Assembly (NCBI RefSeq): GCF_013409935.1
Contig: NZ_JACCCO010000001.1
Location: forward strand, 1,984,001-2,048,000
Length of the DNA stretch: 64,000 nucleotides
Source: Streptosporangium sandarakinum
GTDB taxonomy: Bacteria > Actinomycetota > Actinomycetes > Streptosporangiales > Streptosporangiaceae
Direction: 5' to 3'
Positions 1-10,868 of this stretch are shown here, piece after piece (the stretch's first letter is position 1; every line of letters starts with the position of its first letter). The notes below the pieces were generated by a model. That model had not been told where the DNA came from. It searched no databases and worked only from the letters and a program-made list of their open reading frames with translations. Position numbers and translations under genes: made by a program.

Positions 1-1
1 C

Positions 2-526
2 CAGTCGACCTCGATGCTGAACGGCCACCGGGCCGAGCTGCCCCTCTCCGTGCTGCACACCCGGACGGCCAAGGGCATCGCCCGCTCGGCGGTCAACCTT
101 GTCGGGCCCGAGGTGTCGTTCGCCGCGCCGTTCATGCACCCGGCCTTCTTCGACGCGGCGCTGTCGGTGGGGGTGGCCCGCAAGGACGGCGGGCGCTTCT
201 ACCGGGAGCTGCTGCACGCGGCCAACCCGCGCGTCGCGGCGCTGCCCTCGACCAACGTCGTCAAGCAGCCGCTCCAGCGGGTTCCGCTGCGCTCGGCCGC
301 CGCGCCGGCCCGCGAGTACGGCCACCGCATGCTGGCGCGGGTCGCCTCGACGGTGCCCACGCTCCTGTCGGAGCAGCTCCAGGACGTCGTCGCCGCCGGG
401 CCGGACGCCCTGGCGCGGTTCAACGGGTGGAACGACCGGTTCTGGGTGCGTGGCCTGGTGCTCTTCGGAGCCTGGCTCACCGACCGCGAGGAGCGCCTGA
501 CCGGCCTCACCCCGCCCTGGGCCTGA
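2..526 (+). CDS. Asparagine-synthase-like protein, C-terminal part
   Basis: This frame is open from the window edge, so only the last ~174 residues are present and the true start lies upstream. The visible part contains a stretch reading like the asparagine synthase fold (a 'GPEVSFAAPF' segment that would form part of the synthetase site, then a 'LPSTN' turn). It ends in a Trp-rich helix. That family uses ATP and an ammonia donor to amidate Asp, or in secondary metabolism to form amides or lactams. Without the N-terminal glutaminase domain and the SGGLD ATP loop the assignment is only moderate. It could equally be an asparagine-synthase-like enzyme of polysaccharide or natural-product assembly. 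Confidence 0.5.
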   Translation, partial: QSTSMLNGHRAELPLSVLHTRTAKGIARSAVNLVGPEVSFAAPFMHPAFFDAALSVGVARKDGGRFYRELLHAANPRVAALPSTNVVKQPLQRVPLRSAAAPAREYGHRMLARVASTVPTLLSEQLQDVVAAGPDALARFNGWNDRFWVRGLVLFGAWLTDREERLTGLTPPWA

Positions 527-945
527 GGGACGCCGTTCCGGACCCGGCCCTCCCGGGCGACACTCTCGGAAAGCCCTTTCCCATCACCGTCGGCGCGACC
601 CGGCCGGGCACCCGTACGCCCAGGTCAGCGTGGTCGCGGCCGACGGCTTTCCGGTAAAGAAACGGTAAGTGTCGTGACGGCTACGCGCGGATGGCGCGAT
701 ACTCGCGGGGAATCCGCGGAACGGAGCGGAGACCGTCCGATTTCTGGGGGTTCGCCGCGCCCCTCCGGCTGGTAGTCTTCGCGGATAAAGCGCCACAAAC
801 GGATGGCACCGAATCACAAATTCGGTCCGACCGGGGCCCGGAGCTCATGGGGATGACGACTCCCGGCCAGCGCGGTGATCACAACATGTTCAGCCGGTAG
901 ACCGGCGACATCGTCCTGCCCTTTCTCACCCTGAGCGAGAACACG
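527..945. other. Intergenic region upstream of treS
   Basis: This 419-bp gap has no convincing gene. It holds a 7-bp inverted repeat ACCGAAT-n5-ATTCGGT (808-826), a candidate operator, and a small GCCGGT/ACCGGC hairpin (893-906) just before treS. The direct repeat CGGTAAAG/CGGTAAG lies near 652-668. No clear -35/-10 pair could be assigned. Confidence 0.4.
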
Positions 946-2634
<1,689 letters not shown>

Positions 2635-2651
2635 CGGTCCCGCCCGGAAGA

Positions 2652-2682
2652 CGGTGCGGTACGGCCCCGCCGTACCGCACCG
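2652..2682 (+). terminator. Terminator after treS
   Basis: A perfect 14-bp stem with a CCC loop starts 18 bp after the treS stop. The stem contains the GGTACGGC/GCCGTACC core that recurs in other terminators here. There is no T-tract, as is usual in actinomycetes. Confidence 0.75.
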
Positions 2683-2750
2683 GCTTCGGCGTCCGGCGGG
2701 CGAGGTGACCGCGCCGTCATGAGCTGAGGCATGACCTGGGGGCATGACGG

Positions 2751-2777
2751 CGGGCCGGCGCCGACGGCGCCGGCCCG
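2751..2777 (-). terminator. Terminator after the FtsX-type permease gene
   Basis: A perfect 12-bp GC stem (CGGGCCGGCGCC) with a 3-nt loop lies just beyond the permease stop, between convergent treS and the ABC operon. Next to it, GTGGCTAYCGGGCC is directly repeated over 2777-2804, running into the last permease codons. Confidence 0.65.
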
Positions 2778-2794
2778 TGGCTATCGGGCCGTGG

Positions 2795-5074
2795 CTACCG
2801 GGCCGTGACCGGGACCTGGGCGCGGGCGGCTCTCCTCGCCGGAATGAGGGCGACCAGCAGGGCCGCGCCGACCGCGACGACCACCGCCACCGTCAGGGTC
2901 AGCGGCGAGGGGGCCCGGCCGATGCCCGCGCCGACGCCGCTGGTGTGGCCCTGCAGGTCGACCAGGCCCGCCACCACCGAGGCCCCGGCCGCGGCGCCGG
3001 CCACCACGCCCAGCACGACGAGCAGGCCGGTGCCGGTGACCAGCGTGGCGGCCACCTGCCGGGGGGTGAGACCCATGGCCTTGAGCACCGCCAGGTCCAG
3101 CGCGTGGTCCCGCAGGCCCAGGGCGCTGGCGGTCAGCAGGTTCGCCAGGCCCAGCAGCGAGAGCACCACGATCAGCGCGACGATCACCACGCGGATGACC
3201 GAGAGCCGATCGGCCGGGTTGACCACCCGGGCCACCTCCAGCTTCTCGCCGGAGGCGGCCAGCAGCCGGGCCCGGACCGCCGCGGGGTCGGCCCCCGGTT
3301 CGAGCACCAGGCTGTAGAACTGCGGCGGCACCGCGTCCTTGGCCGCGAGGGTGTCCATCCCCAGGGAGAGCACCTCGCCGTCCTGGTCGGGCTCCACCAC
3401 CCGGCCCACGATGTGCACGATCAGCGGCGTGCCGCCGACCGTCATCCGCACCCGGTCGCCGATCTTCACGCCCAGCAGGTCGAGCAGCCCCTGCCCGGCC
3501 AGCGCCTCGCCGCGGGCGGCGAACATCCGCCCCTCGGCCACCCGGAAGGGGTACGGCTCGGCCGAGGTGCCCAGCGCCCTGGCCAGGACGGTCCTGGTCT
3601 GCTCCGGCTCCAGCGCGGAGACCTCGGCGCCGGGGTAGACGGCCCGCACCTGCGGGTCGGCCGCGGCCAGCCGGGCGGCCTCCTCGGCGGGGAGCTTGTC
3701 GGGGTGGACGACCAGCGCCGCCGCCTGCCCGACCCGCTCGGGGTGGCGCAGGAAGTCGTCCAGGGTCGCCCAGCACCCCAGCCCGATGGTGATCATCATC
3801 ATCGGGACGGCGAGGCCGAAGATGCTCAGCAGCGCGGGCGTCCGCCGGGTGAAGGCGTCGCGGGTGCCCAGGACGAGCGCGGGCGGCAGCCGTACCAGGA
3901 GGGCGAGGCGGGCCATCCGCGACAGGCGGCCCCGGGGCGGCGCGGCGGGCACCGCGGGCAGCGGCGGCGTGCGGCCCCCGCGCCAGGCGGGCAGGGCCGC
4001 GGCGACCACGACCACCGCGGCGGTGCCGAGGATGATCAGCAGTAGCGGCAGCGGCGACGGCGGCAGGAGCGGCACCCCGTCCAGCGCGAAGAAGGCGACG
4101 AGCTGCCCGCAGACCAGCCCGCAGGCGATGCCGAGCAGACCGAGCGCGCCGTGCTCCACGGTCAGCAGGCCGAAGATCTGGCCCCGGGTGTAGCCGAGTG
4201 ACTTGAGGGTGGCGATGTCGCGGGTCTGGGTGAGCACCCGGCCGCCCACCGCGTTGGCGACGGCCAGCGCGGCGGCGACCAGCCCGGTGACGCCGAACAG
4301 CGCCAGCAGCAGGCCGAGCAGCCGGTTGTCCAGCTCCATGGCGGCGCGGACCTCGCGCCAGGTGGACATGCGCCGGATCTGGTCGTTCAGCAGGGTGACC
4401 GCGCCGTGCACGGCCGGGAGGGTGTCCTCGCCGTCCACGAGCCGCAGGCCGGTGACCGACTCGCTGCGGCCGAGCGCCGGCTCGACCCGGGCGAGGGTGG
4501 AGGTGAGCGTCCAGGCCAGGCCGGGCGTCCACTCGGGGTAGAAGCCCTGGTCGGCGGTGTCGGCCAGGCCGACCACGGTCAGCGGGTGCGAGGCGCCGTT
4601 GAGCGCGGTGACCGGGAAGGAGGCGCCGATCCGCAGGCCCAGCGCCTCGGCGAAGGACCGCTCGACGACCACGCCGTCGGTGTCGCCGGGGCGCAGCCAC
4701 CGCCCCTGCCGGACCAGCGGCGTGGCCACCGCCGGCGGTCTCGCCTCCATCCCGCGCAGCGCCACCGGTGACTTCTTGCCCTCCAGGGTGAGCGTCACCG
4801 GCGCGGTGCGGTACGGCCCGGCCACCTCGGCCACGCCCGGCAGGCGGGACAGCGCGGTCACGTCGGGGGCGTCCCCGGTGTGGATCCACACGTGGGCGCC
4901 GCGGGACTCGGTGAACAGTCCCCGCCAGGGGTTGGTGCCGTCCTCCAGGAGGGTCACCGAGACGATCAGCGCCGTGACGATCCCCGCGACCGCGAGCACC
5001 GTCAGGAGCGCCTGCCCCCGCCGGGCCCTCAGGTCGGCGCGGATCCACCGGGCCGAGGCCCTGGCCGTGCTCAT
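2795..5074 (-). CDS. FtsX-family ABC transporter permease
   Basis: This 759-residue membrane protein has the layout of MacB/FtsX-type permeases. An N-terminal membrane anchor (about residues 20-42) precedes a large extracytoplasmic region. Three hydrophobic segments (about 255-370) form a first FtsX domain, a further hydrophobic segment around 420-440 starts the second half, and three C-terminal helices finish a second FtsX domain. Such proteins transmit ATP-driven movement to extracellular substrates (peptides, lipids, antibiotics) rather than importing solutes. It is the third gene of the padR-ATPase-permease operon, 63 bp after the ATPase stop. The ATG at 5074 gives a normal cytoplasmic start 'MSTARASARWIRADL'. 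The substrate cannot be inferred. Confidence 0.88.
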   Translation of the reverse strand: MSTARASARWIRADLRARRGQALLTVLAVAGIVTALIVSVTLLEDGTNPWRGLFTESRGAHVWIHTGDAPDVTALSRLPGVAEVAGPYRTAPVTLTLEGKKSPVALRGMEARPPAVATPLVRQGRWLRPGDTDGVVVERSFAEALGLRIGASFPVTALNGASHPLTVVGLADTADQGFYPEWTPGLAWTLTSTLARVEPALGRSESVTGLRLVDGEDTLPAVHGAVTLLNDQIRRMSTWREVRAAMELDNRLLGLLLALFGVTGLVAAALAVANAVGGRVLTQTRDIATLKSLGYTRGQIFGLLTVEHGALGLLGIACGLVCGQLVAFFALDGVPLLPPSPLPLLLIILGTAAVVVVAAALPAWRGGRTPPLPAVPAAPPRGRLSRMARLALLVRLPPALVLGTRDAFTRRTPALLSIFGLAVPMMMITIGLGCWATLDDFLRHPERVGQAAALVVHPDKLPAEEAARLAAADPQVRAVYPGAEVSALEPEQTRTVLARALGTSAEPYPFRVAEGRMFAARGEALAGQGLLDLLGVKIGDRVRMTVGGTPLIVHIVGRVVEPDQDGEVLSLGMDTLAAKDAVPPQFYSLVLEPGADPAAVRARLLAASGEKLEVARVVNPADRLSVIRVVIVALIVVLSLLGLANLLTASALGLRDHALDLAVLKAMGLTPRQVAATLVTGTGLLVVLGVVAGAAAGASVVAGLVDLQGHTSGVGAGIGRAPSPLTLTVAVVVAVGAALLVALIPARRAARAQVPVTAR

Positions 5075-5137
5075 GCCGGGGATCCCGGGCGCGCGGGGGG
5101 ATGGGCCGGAGGCCGGCCGGTCGTGCTCATCGGCGGC

Positions 5138-5880
<743 letters not shown>

Positions 5881-5884
<4 letters not shown>

Positions 5885-6387
5885 GGGAGGTCCTCCTGAC
5901 AGCGTTCGAGCCAGTCGAGGTCGGCCTGCAGATGCAGCATGGCCCCCTCTATCAGCAGGAGCGCGACGCGATCCCCCCGGTCGGTCCGCTCGGCCAGTTC
6001 GTTGAGGTCGCGCATGAGCGCGAGGTAGTGGCGGCGCTGGCGGTTGATCAGCGCCGTCCGGTCCGCGATGCCGGTCATCGGGGCCAGCACGAGCTTCATG
6101 AAGAACTCGTCCCGGACCCGGGGTCCCTCGGTGGGTTCGTCGGCCCACGCGTCGAGGGCTTCCCGGCCCTTGGCGGTGAGATAGTACACCTTCTTGTTCG
6201 GCCGGTTGGACTGCTCGACGTCCACCGCCTTCACCAGGCCGTCCTTCTCCAGACGACCCAGCGTCACGTAGATCTGCCCGATGTTCGGCGAGGGGTACGC
6301 CCTGCCGAATATCTGCTCAAGGGCCTGTTTGAGCTCGTATCCGTGGGCAGGTTCCTTCGCGAGGAGCGCCAGCAGCGACAGCCTCAC
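5881..6387 (-). CDS. PadR-family transcriptional regulator
   Basis: This 168-residue protein has the PadR winged helix at its N-terminus ('LLAKEPAHGYELKQAL', then 'GQIYVTLGRLEKDGLV' as wing and recognition helix) and a C-terminal Vir_act_alpha_C-like dimerisation helix. PadR proteins usually repress the transporter operon they head until a phenolic or antibiotic ligand binds. The GTG start follows an ideal AAGGAGGTGA ribosome site. The stop overlaps the ATPase start by 4 bp, so the three genes are translationally coupled. A CGTTAC direct repeat with 11-bp spacing upstream (6409-6425) is a possible autoregulatory site, not proven. Confidence 0.9.
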
Positions 6388-6436
6388 CCCTCACCTCCTT
6401 CAGGAGCTCGTTACCTGAGCGTTACGGCACTATCCG

Positions 6437-6465
6437 TTGACGCCCACATTAACGCTGTGCATAAC
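6437..6465 (+). promoter_or_regulatory. Promoter of the first sugar uptake operon
   Basis: TTGACG (6437-6442), a 17-nt spacer and CATAAC (6460-6465) form a good vegetative-type promoter 54 nt before the ATG of the first lipoprotein gene. The following ACATGCATGCAT tract and the ATGT at 6489-6492 may be regulator contacts. The padR operon diverges from this region. Confidence 0.6.
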
Positions 6466-6518
6466 ATGCATGCATCTACCTAACACGTATGTAACCGCAC
6501 CGAAACGAGGTGGCAATC

Positions 6519-7778
6519 ATGCGCAGGCTGCTCCCGGTCGCGCTCGCCGCGCTGCTGGCGGCGGGATGCTCGGGGGCCGTCGCGCAGGAGACGCCGGAAC
6601 GGTCGAGTGGGACCGGTCCGATCACCTTCGTCACGGGACGGGACACGACCGGGTATCTCCAGCCGCTCCTGGACCGCTGGAACGAGGCCCATCCGGCCGA
6701 GCGCGTCACCCTTCTGGAGCTTCCGGAGGCGGCCGACGAGCAGCGCGCCCAGATGGTCGCCAACCTCCAGGCCAAGAGCGAACGTTACGACGTTCTCGGC
6801 CTCGACGTGGTCTGGACGGCGGAGTTCGCCGACGCCGGCTGGATCGTGCCGCTCGACCGCGGCATGTTCCCGCTGGGCCGGTTCCTGCCGCCGGTGGTCG
6901 ACACCGCGGTCTACCGGGGCAAACTCTGGGCGGTGCCGTACACCAGCAACGCCGGCCTGCTCTACTACCGCAAGGACCTGCTCGCCGAGCAGGGCTTCAA
7001 GCCGCCCACGACCTGGGCGGAGCTGCGGGAGCAGGCCAGGACCCTGCATGAGAGGTACGGCGTCGGCGGCTACGCCGGGCAGTTCCTCGCCTACGAGGGG
7101 CTGACCGTCAACTTCGCCGAGGCCGTGCAGTCGGCCGGCACCGACATCCTCAGCCCGGACGGCACGCGGGTCGCCATGGACACCGACCGCGCCAAGGCGG
7201 GCCTGGACTTCCTGACCGGCGGCGTCCGGGAGGGATGGATCCCGGCCGAGGCCCTCTCCTTCAAGGAGGAGGAGTCGCGGCTGGCGTTCCAGGAGGGCCG
7301 CCTGGCCTTCGCCAGGAACTGGCCGCACGCCTACGGCCCGGCCACCTCCTCGGCGGTCGGCAGGAAGTTCGGCGTGACCCGGCTGCCCGGTCTCAACGGC
7401 CCCGGCTCCAGCTCGCTGGGCGGGGTCAACCTCGCGGTCAGCGCCTTCTCCAAGCGGCAGAAGTCGGCGGTGGAGTTCATCCGCTACTTCACCGGCCTGG
7501 AGAACCAGCGCCGGGTGCTCGCCGACGGCTCGTTCCCGCCCGTGTGGGCCGAGCTGTACGACGACCCCGGCCTGATCAAGCGATTCCCCTACCTGCCGGT
7601 CCTGAAGCAGAGCATCCTGTCCGCCCGCCCCAGACCGGCGAGCGCCAACTACAACCAGGTGAGCCTGGTGATCGCCAGTGCGGTCTCCAACGCCCTCACG
7701 CACCCCCAGGAGGAGGACGACGGCGACATCGTCGCCTCCATGAAAGGCCAGCTCAGCGAGATCATACGGACTCAGTGA
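6519..7778 (+). CDS. Sugar ABC transporter substrate-binding lipoprotein (first of two)
   Basis: This 419-residue family-1 solute-binding protein has a short signal peptide and a lipobox 'LLAAGC', with Cys17 the lipidated residue, so it should sit on the outer face of the membrane. The fold markers include 'YDVLGLDVVWTAEFA' and 'VPYTSNAGLLYYRKDL', typical of maltose/trehalose-binding relatives such as LpqY. I start at ATG 6519 because GAGGTGG lies at the right distance; an in-frame GTG at 6510 falls inside that ribosome site. It heads an operon that encodes a second, different binding protein and two permeases but no ATPase. A shared MsiK-like ATPase elsewhere is likely. The ligand is inferred only as an oligosaccharide. 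Confidence 0.85.
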   Translation: MRRLLPVALAALLAAGCSGAVAQETPERSSGTGPITFVTGRDTTGYLQPLLDRWNEAHPAERVTLLELPEAADEQRAQMVANLQAKSERYDVLGLDVVWTAEFADAGWIVPLDRGMFPLGRFLPPVVDTAVYRGKLWAVPYTSNAGLLYYRKDLLAEQGFKPPTTWAELREQARTLHERYGVGGYAGQFLAYEGLTVNFAEAVQSAGTDILSPDGTRVAMDTDRAKAGLDFLTGGVREGWIPAEALSFKEEESRLAFQEGRLAFARNWPHAYGPATSSAVGRKFGVTRLPGLNGPGSSSLGGVNLAVSAFSKRQKSAVEFIRYFTGLENQRRVLADGSFPPVWAELYDDPGLIKRFPYLPVLKQSILSARPRPASANYNQVSLVIASAVSNALTHPQEEDDGDIVASMKGQLSEIIRTQ

Positions 7779-7901
7779 CCGAGGGTGACCCCCTCAGCGA
7801 GTCGTCATCCCCGTTCTCGCGCGGCACGGCTTCCCCTTCTCCATCACCCCCCGGAAGACCCGGCCCCCGGGTCCTCCGCCAGCACAGGAGGTCTTCCCAG
7901 C

Positions 7902-9227
7902 ATGCGCAAGTCCGTCATCACGATGACCACCGCGGGCCTGGCGCTCGCGCTCGCCGCCTGCGGCGGCCAGAGCGGCGACGCCGCCTCGCCCTCCGCCGCG
8001 GCGAGCGGCAGCTCGGCCCCGGCGGCCAAGACCCTCGACGGTGTGAAGATCGAGGTCGCCGCCAAGTGGACGGGCGCCGAGCAGGCCAACTTCGAGCAGG
8101 TCCTCAAGGCCTTCGAGGCCAAGACCGGCGCCAAGGTCACCTACGCCTCCACCGGTGAGGACACCGGCGCCTACCTCGGCCCGCGCATCCAGGGCGGCAA
8201 CCCGCCGGACATCGCGATCCTGCCGCAGCCGGGCCTGATGCAGCAGTACGCCAAGGAGAGCGCGCTCAAGGAGCTCAGCCCCGAGGTGCAGAAGCAGCTC
8301 GACGACAACTACACCCCGTACTGGAAGGAGCTGGGCTCCGCCGACGGCAAGGTCTACGGCGTGCTGATGAAGGCGGCGCACAAGTCGCTGGTCTGGTACC
8401 GCGACCAGGCCTTCCAGGACGCCGGCGCGCAGCCGCCCACCAACTGGGACGAGTTCGTCAAGACCGCCCAGACGATCGCCGACTCCGGCACCCCGCCGTT
8501 CGCCCTGTGCGGCGCCTCCGGCTGGACCCTGACCGACCTGTTCGAGAACGTCTACCTGTCCAGCGCGGGCCCGGAGAACTACACCAAGCTGTCCAAGCAC
8601 GAGATCCCCTGGACCGACCCCTCGGTCACCACCGCGCTGGAGAAGATCGGCCAGCTCGTCGGCAAGAAGGAGTTCCTGCTCGGCGACACCTCCGGCGCCC
8701 TGCAGACGGACTTCCCCACCTGCGTCACCCAGGTCTACGGCCAGGACAAGGCGGCGATGGTCATCGAGGCCGACTTCGTCGGCACCACCGCCGAGGAGTC
8801 CAAGGCCAAGGTGGGCGAGGAGGCCAAGTACTTCCCGTTCCCCAAGGCCGGTGACACCGAGCCGGTCGTGCTGGGCGGCGACATCGCGGTGGTGATGAAG
8901 GAGTCCAAGGGCGCGATGGCGCTGATGGAGTTCCTCGCCTCCAAGGAGGGCGGCGAGGTCTGGGCCAAGCTCCCCGGCTACCTGTCGCCCAACCGCAACG
9001 TCTCGCCCGACAACTACCCCTCCGAGCTGACCAAGAAGCTCGCCCAGACGATCGTCTCGGCCGGTGAGTCCGTCCGCTACGACATGTCCGACCTCGCGCC
9101 CAGCGCCTTCGGCGGCACCGACGGCAAGGGCGAGTGGAAGCTCCTGCAGGACTTCGTCCGCGACCCCTCCAAGGTCAAGGACATCCAGGAGAAGCTCGAG
9201 GCCGAGGCCAAGAAGGCCTGGAAGTAG
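7902..9227 (+). CDS. Sugar ABC transporter substrate-binding lipoprotein (second)
   Basis: This 441-residue lipoprotein has lipobox 'LALAAC' (Cys20) followed by a Ser/Ala linker, then a family-1 binding domain ('GGNPPDIAILPQPGLM', 'KVYGVLMKAAHKSLVWY'). It resembles alpha-glucoside-binding AglE-type proteins more than its upstream neighbour does. ATG 7902 has AGGAGG ten bases before it; longer reading upstream of that is not supported. It lies 123 bp after the first binding-protein gene and 12 bp before the first permease, so it is the more likely direct partner of the permeases. Confidence 0.87.
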   Translation: MRKSVITMTTAGLALALAACGGQSGDAASPSAAASGSSAPAAKTLDGVKIEVAAKWTGAEQANFEQVLKAFEAKTGAKVTYASTGEDTGAYLGPRIQGGNPPDIAILPQPGLMQQYAKESALKELSPEVQKQLDDNYTPYWKELGSADGKVYGVLMKAAHKSLVWYRDQAFQDAGAQPPTNWDEFVKTAQTIADSGTPPFALCGASGWTLTDLFENVYLSSAGPENYTKLSKHEIPWTDPSVTTALEKIGQLVGKKEFLLGDTSGALQTDFPTCVTQVYGQDKAAMVIEADFVGTTAEESKAKVGEEAKYFPFPKAGDTEPVVLGGDIAVVMKESKGAMALMEFLASKEGGEVWAKLPGYLSPNRNVSPDNYPSELTKKLAQTIVSAGESVRYDMSDLAPSAFGGTDGKGEWKLLQDFVRDPSKVKDIQEKLEAEAKKAWK

Positions 9228-9239
9228 AGGAGAGCGGCC

Positions 9240-10868
9240 GTGACCGAACGGTTGGACGGCCCGCGGGCCCCGCGCGGCGGCGGCGACGCCGCCCGCGGGT
9301 CCTCTCCCGGACCGGATGACGCAGCCGGCTCCCCCGCCGGCCCACGCGAGGAATCCCCCTCCCCGGCGGACGCCGGGACCACCGCCGGAACCGCCGCCAC
9401 CGGGACCACCGGTGACGCGGCCGAGACCACCGGCGCCGGCGCGGACGGGGATGTCCACCCCGCCCTCGCCGACGTTACCCCCGCCACCTCCGCCGACCCC
9501 GCCGAGCGGATGGCGCCGGCCGTCGAGCCGGAGATCGCCACCGCCGGGCCGGCCGCGCCCGGGGTGGTGCGCGGCCCCTCCCGGCTGGGACCGTCGCCGA
9601 CGCTGGCGATCCTGTTCCTGCTGCCGGGAGTGGTGCTGCTCGGCGCGATGGTGATCTACCCGATCATCTACTCGATCTTCCGCAGCCTCTACGACAGCAC
9701 CGGGGACACCTTCGTCGGGCTGGAGAACTACGGGGCGATCTTCTCCGACTCCGGCACCCTCACCACGATCAGGAACAACCTGATCTGGGTCGTGGTGGCC
9801 CCCGCCATGGTGACCGTGATCGGCCTGATCTTCGCGGTGCTGACCGAGCGGATCCGCTGGGCGACCGCGTTCAAGCTGATCGTCTTCATGCCGATGGCCG
9901 TCTCCCTGATGGCCTCCGGCGTCATCTTCCGGCTCGTGTACGAGCAGGCCCCCGACCGGGGCGTGGCCAACGCCGTGATCACCTCGGTGCAGGGCGTCTT
10001 CGGCAGCCACAACGGCTTCCCCGACGCCCGGCCCCGGGAGAACGACCAGGCGCCCGTCGCCGCCCAGCAGGGCACGGTGGTGACCAAGCAGCCCGCGCAG
10101 CCCGGCAAGGCCGTGCTGATCCCGCTGGTGGGCGTGAAGCCCGCCGACCTCGCCACGGCCTCCGCGGCCAAGGCGGCGCCGCAGGCCGGGCCCGGCGAGC
10201 TGGCCGGCACCGTCTGGGTGGACTTCACCCAGGGCGGCGGCGGGCGGCTCAACGAGGTCGACGCCACCGAGAAGGCCCTGGAGGGGCTGACGGTCGAGGC
10301 GGTGCAGAACGGCGAGGTCAAGGCCACCGCCACCACCGGCGCCGACGGCACCTTCCGCCTCAGCGGGCTGTCCGCGGGCGACTACGTCGTACGACTGCCG
10401 CAGTCGAACTTCGAGGCGGCCTTCGGCGGGGTCTCCTGGCTCGGCCCGACGCTGATCACCCCGGCCATCATCGGGGCCTTCATCTGGGTGTGGGCCGGGT
10501 TCTCCATGGTGCTGATCGCGGCGGGCCTGTCGGCCATCCCGCGTGACGCGCTGGAGGCGGCCCGCATCGACGGCGCCACGGAGTGGCAGGTGTTCCGCAA
10601 GATCACCGTGCCGCTGCTGTCGCCGGTGCTGCTCGTCGTGTTCGTCACGATGATCATCAACACCCTGAAGGTCTTCGACCTGGTCTTCGTCATCGCGCCG
10701 GGATCGGTGCAGCCGCAGGCCAACGTGATCGCGCTGGAGATGTGGCGGGTCGCCTTCGGCGGCGGCAACAACCAGGGTCTGGGCAGCGCGCTGGCCATCT
10801 TCCTGCTGATCCTCGTCCTGCCGTTCATGATCATCAACATCCGCCGGTTCAGGAGGGACAACCAGTGA
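9240..10868 (+). CDS. Sugar ABC permease (MalF type) with a Cna-B-like insertion
   Basis: This 542-residue permease is about twice the usual ~300. Residues 1-115 are a Pro/Ala/Gly/Thr-rich cytoplasmic tail. Transmembrane segments start near residue 120 ('LAILFLLPGVVLLGAM'). After the segment ending 'VIFRLVYEQAPDRGVAN' there is an insertion of about 145 residues (roughly 255-395). Its second half reads like a Cna-B/SdrD-type beta-sandwich ('GTVWVDFTQ', 'GLTVEAV', 'ATTGADGTFRLSGLSAGDYVV'). The MalF core then resumes with the EAA loop 'ALEAARIDGATEWQVF'. The insertion maps to the extracytoplasmic loop, so it may dock binding proteins or cell-wall glycans. GTG 9240 follows AGAGGAGAG. It overlaps the next permease by GTGA. 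Confidence 0.88.
   Translation: MTERLDGPRAPRGGGDAARGSSPGPDDAAGSPAGPREESPSPADAGTTAGTAATGTTGDAAETTGAGADGDVHPALADVTPATSADPAERMAPAVEPEIATAGPAAPGVVRGPSRLGPSPTLAILFLLPGVVLLGAMVIYPIIYSIFRSLYDSTGDTFVGLENYGAIFSDSGTLTTIRNNLIWVVVAPAMVTVIGLIFAVLTERIRWATAFKLIVFMPMAVSLMASGVIFRLVYEQAPDRGVANAVITSVQGVFGSHNGFPDARPRENDQAPVAAQQGTVVTKQPAQPGKAVLIPLVGVKPADLATASAAKAAPQAGPGELAGTVWVDFTQGGGGRLNEVDATEKALEGLTVEAVQNGEVKATATTGADGTFRLSGLSAGDYVVRLPQSNFEAAFGGVSWLGPTLITPAIIGAFIWVWAGFSMVLIAAGLSAIPRDALEAARIDGATEWQVFRKITVPLLSPVLLVVFVTMIINTLKVFDLVFVIAPGSVQPQANVIALEMWRVAFGGGNNQGLGSALAIFLLILVLPFMIINIRRFRRDNQ

Noticed and set aside
2744-4045. 433-codon plus-strand frame over the FtsX permease gene
   Set aside because: Low-complexity Arg/Gly/Gln translation opposite a recognised permease; no domain.
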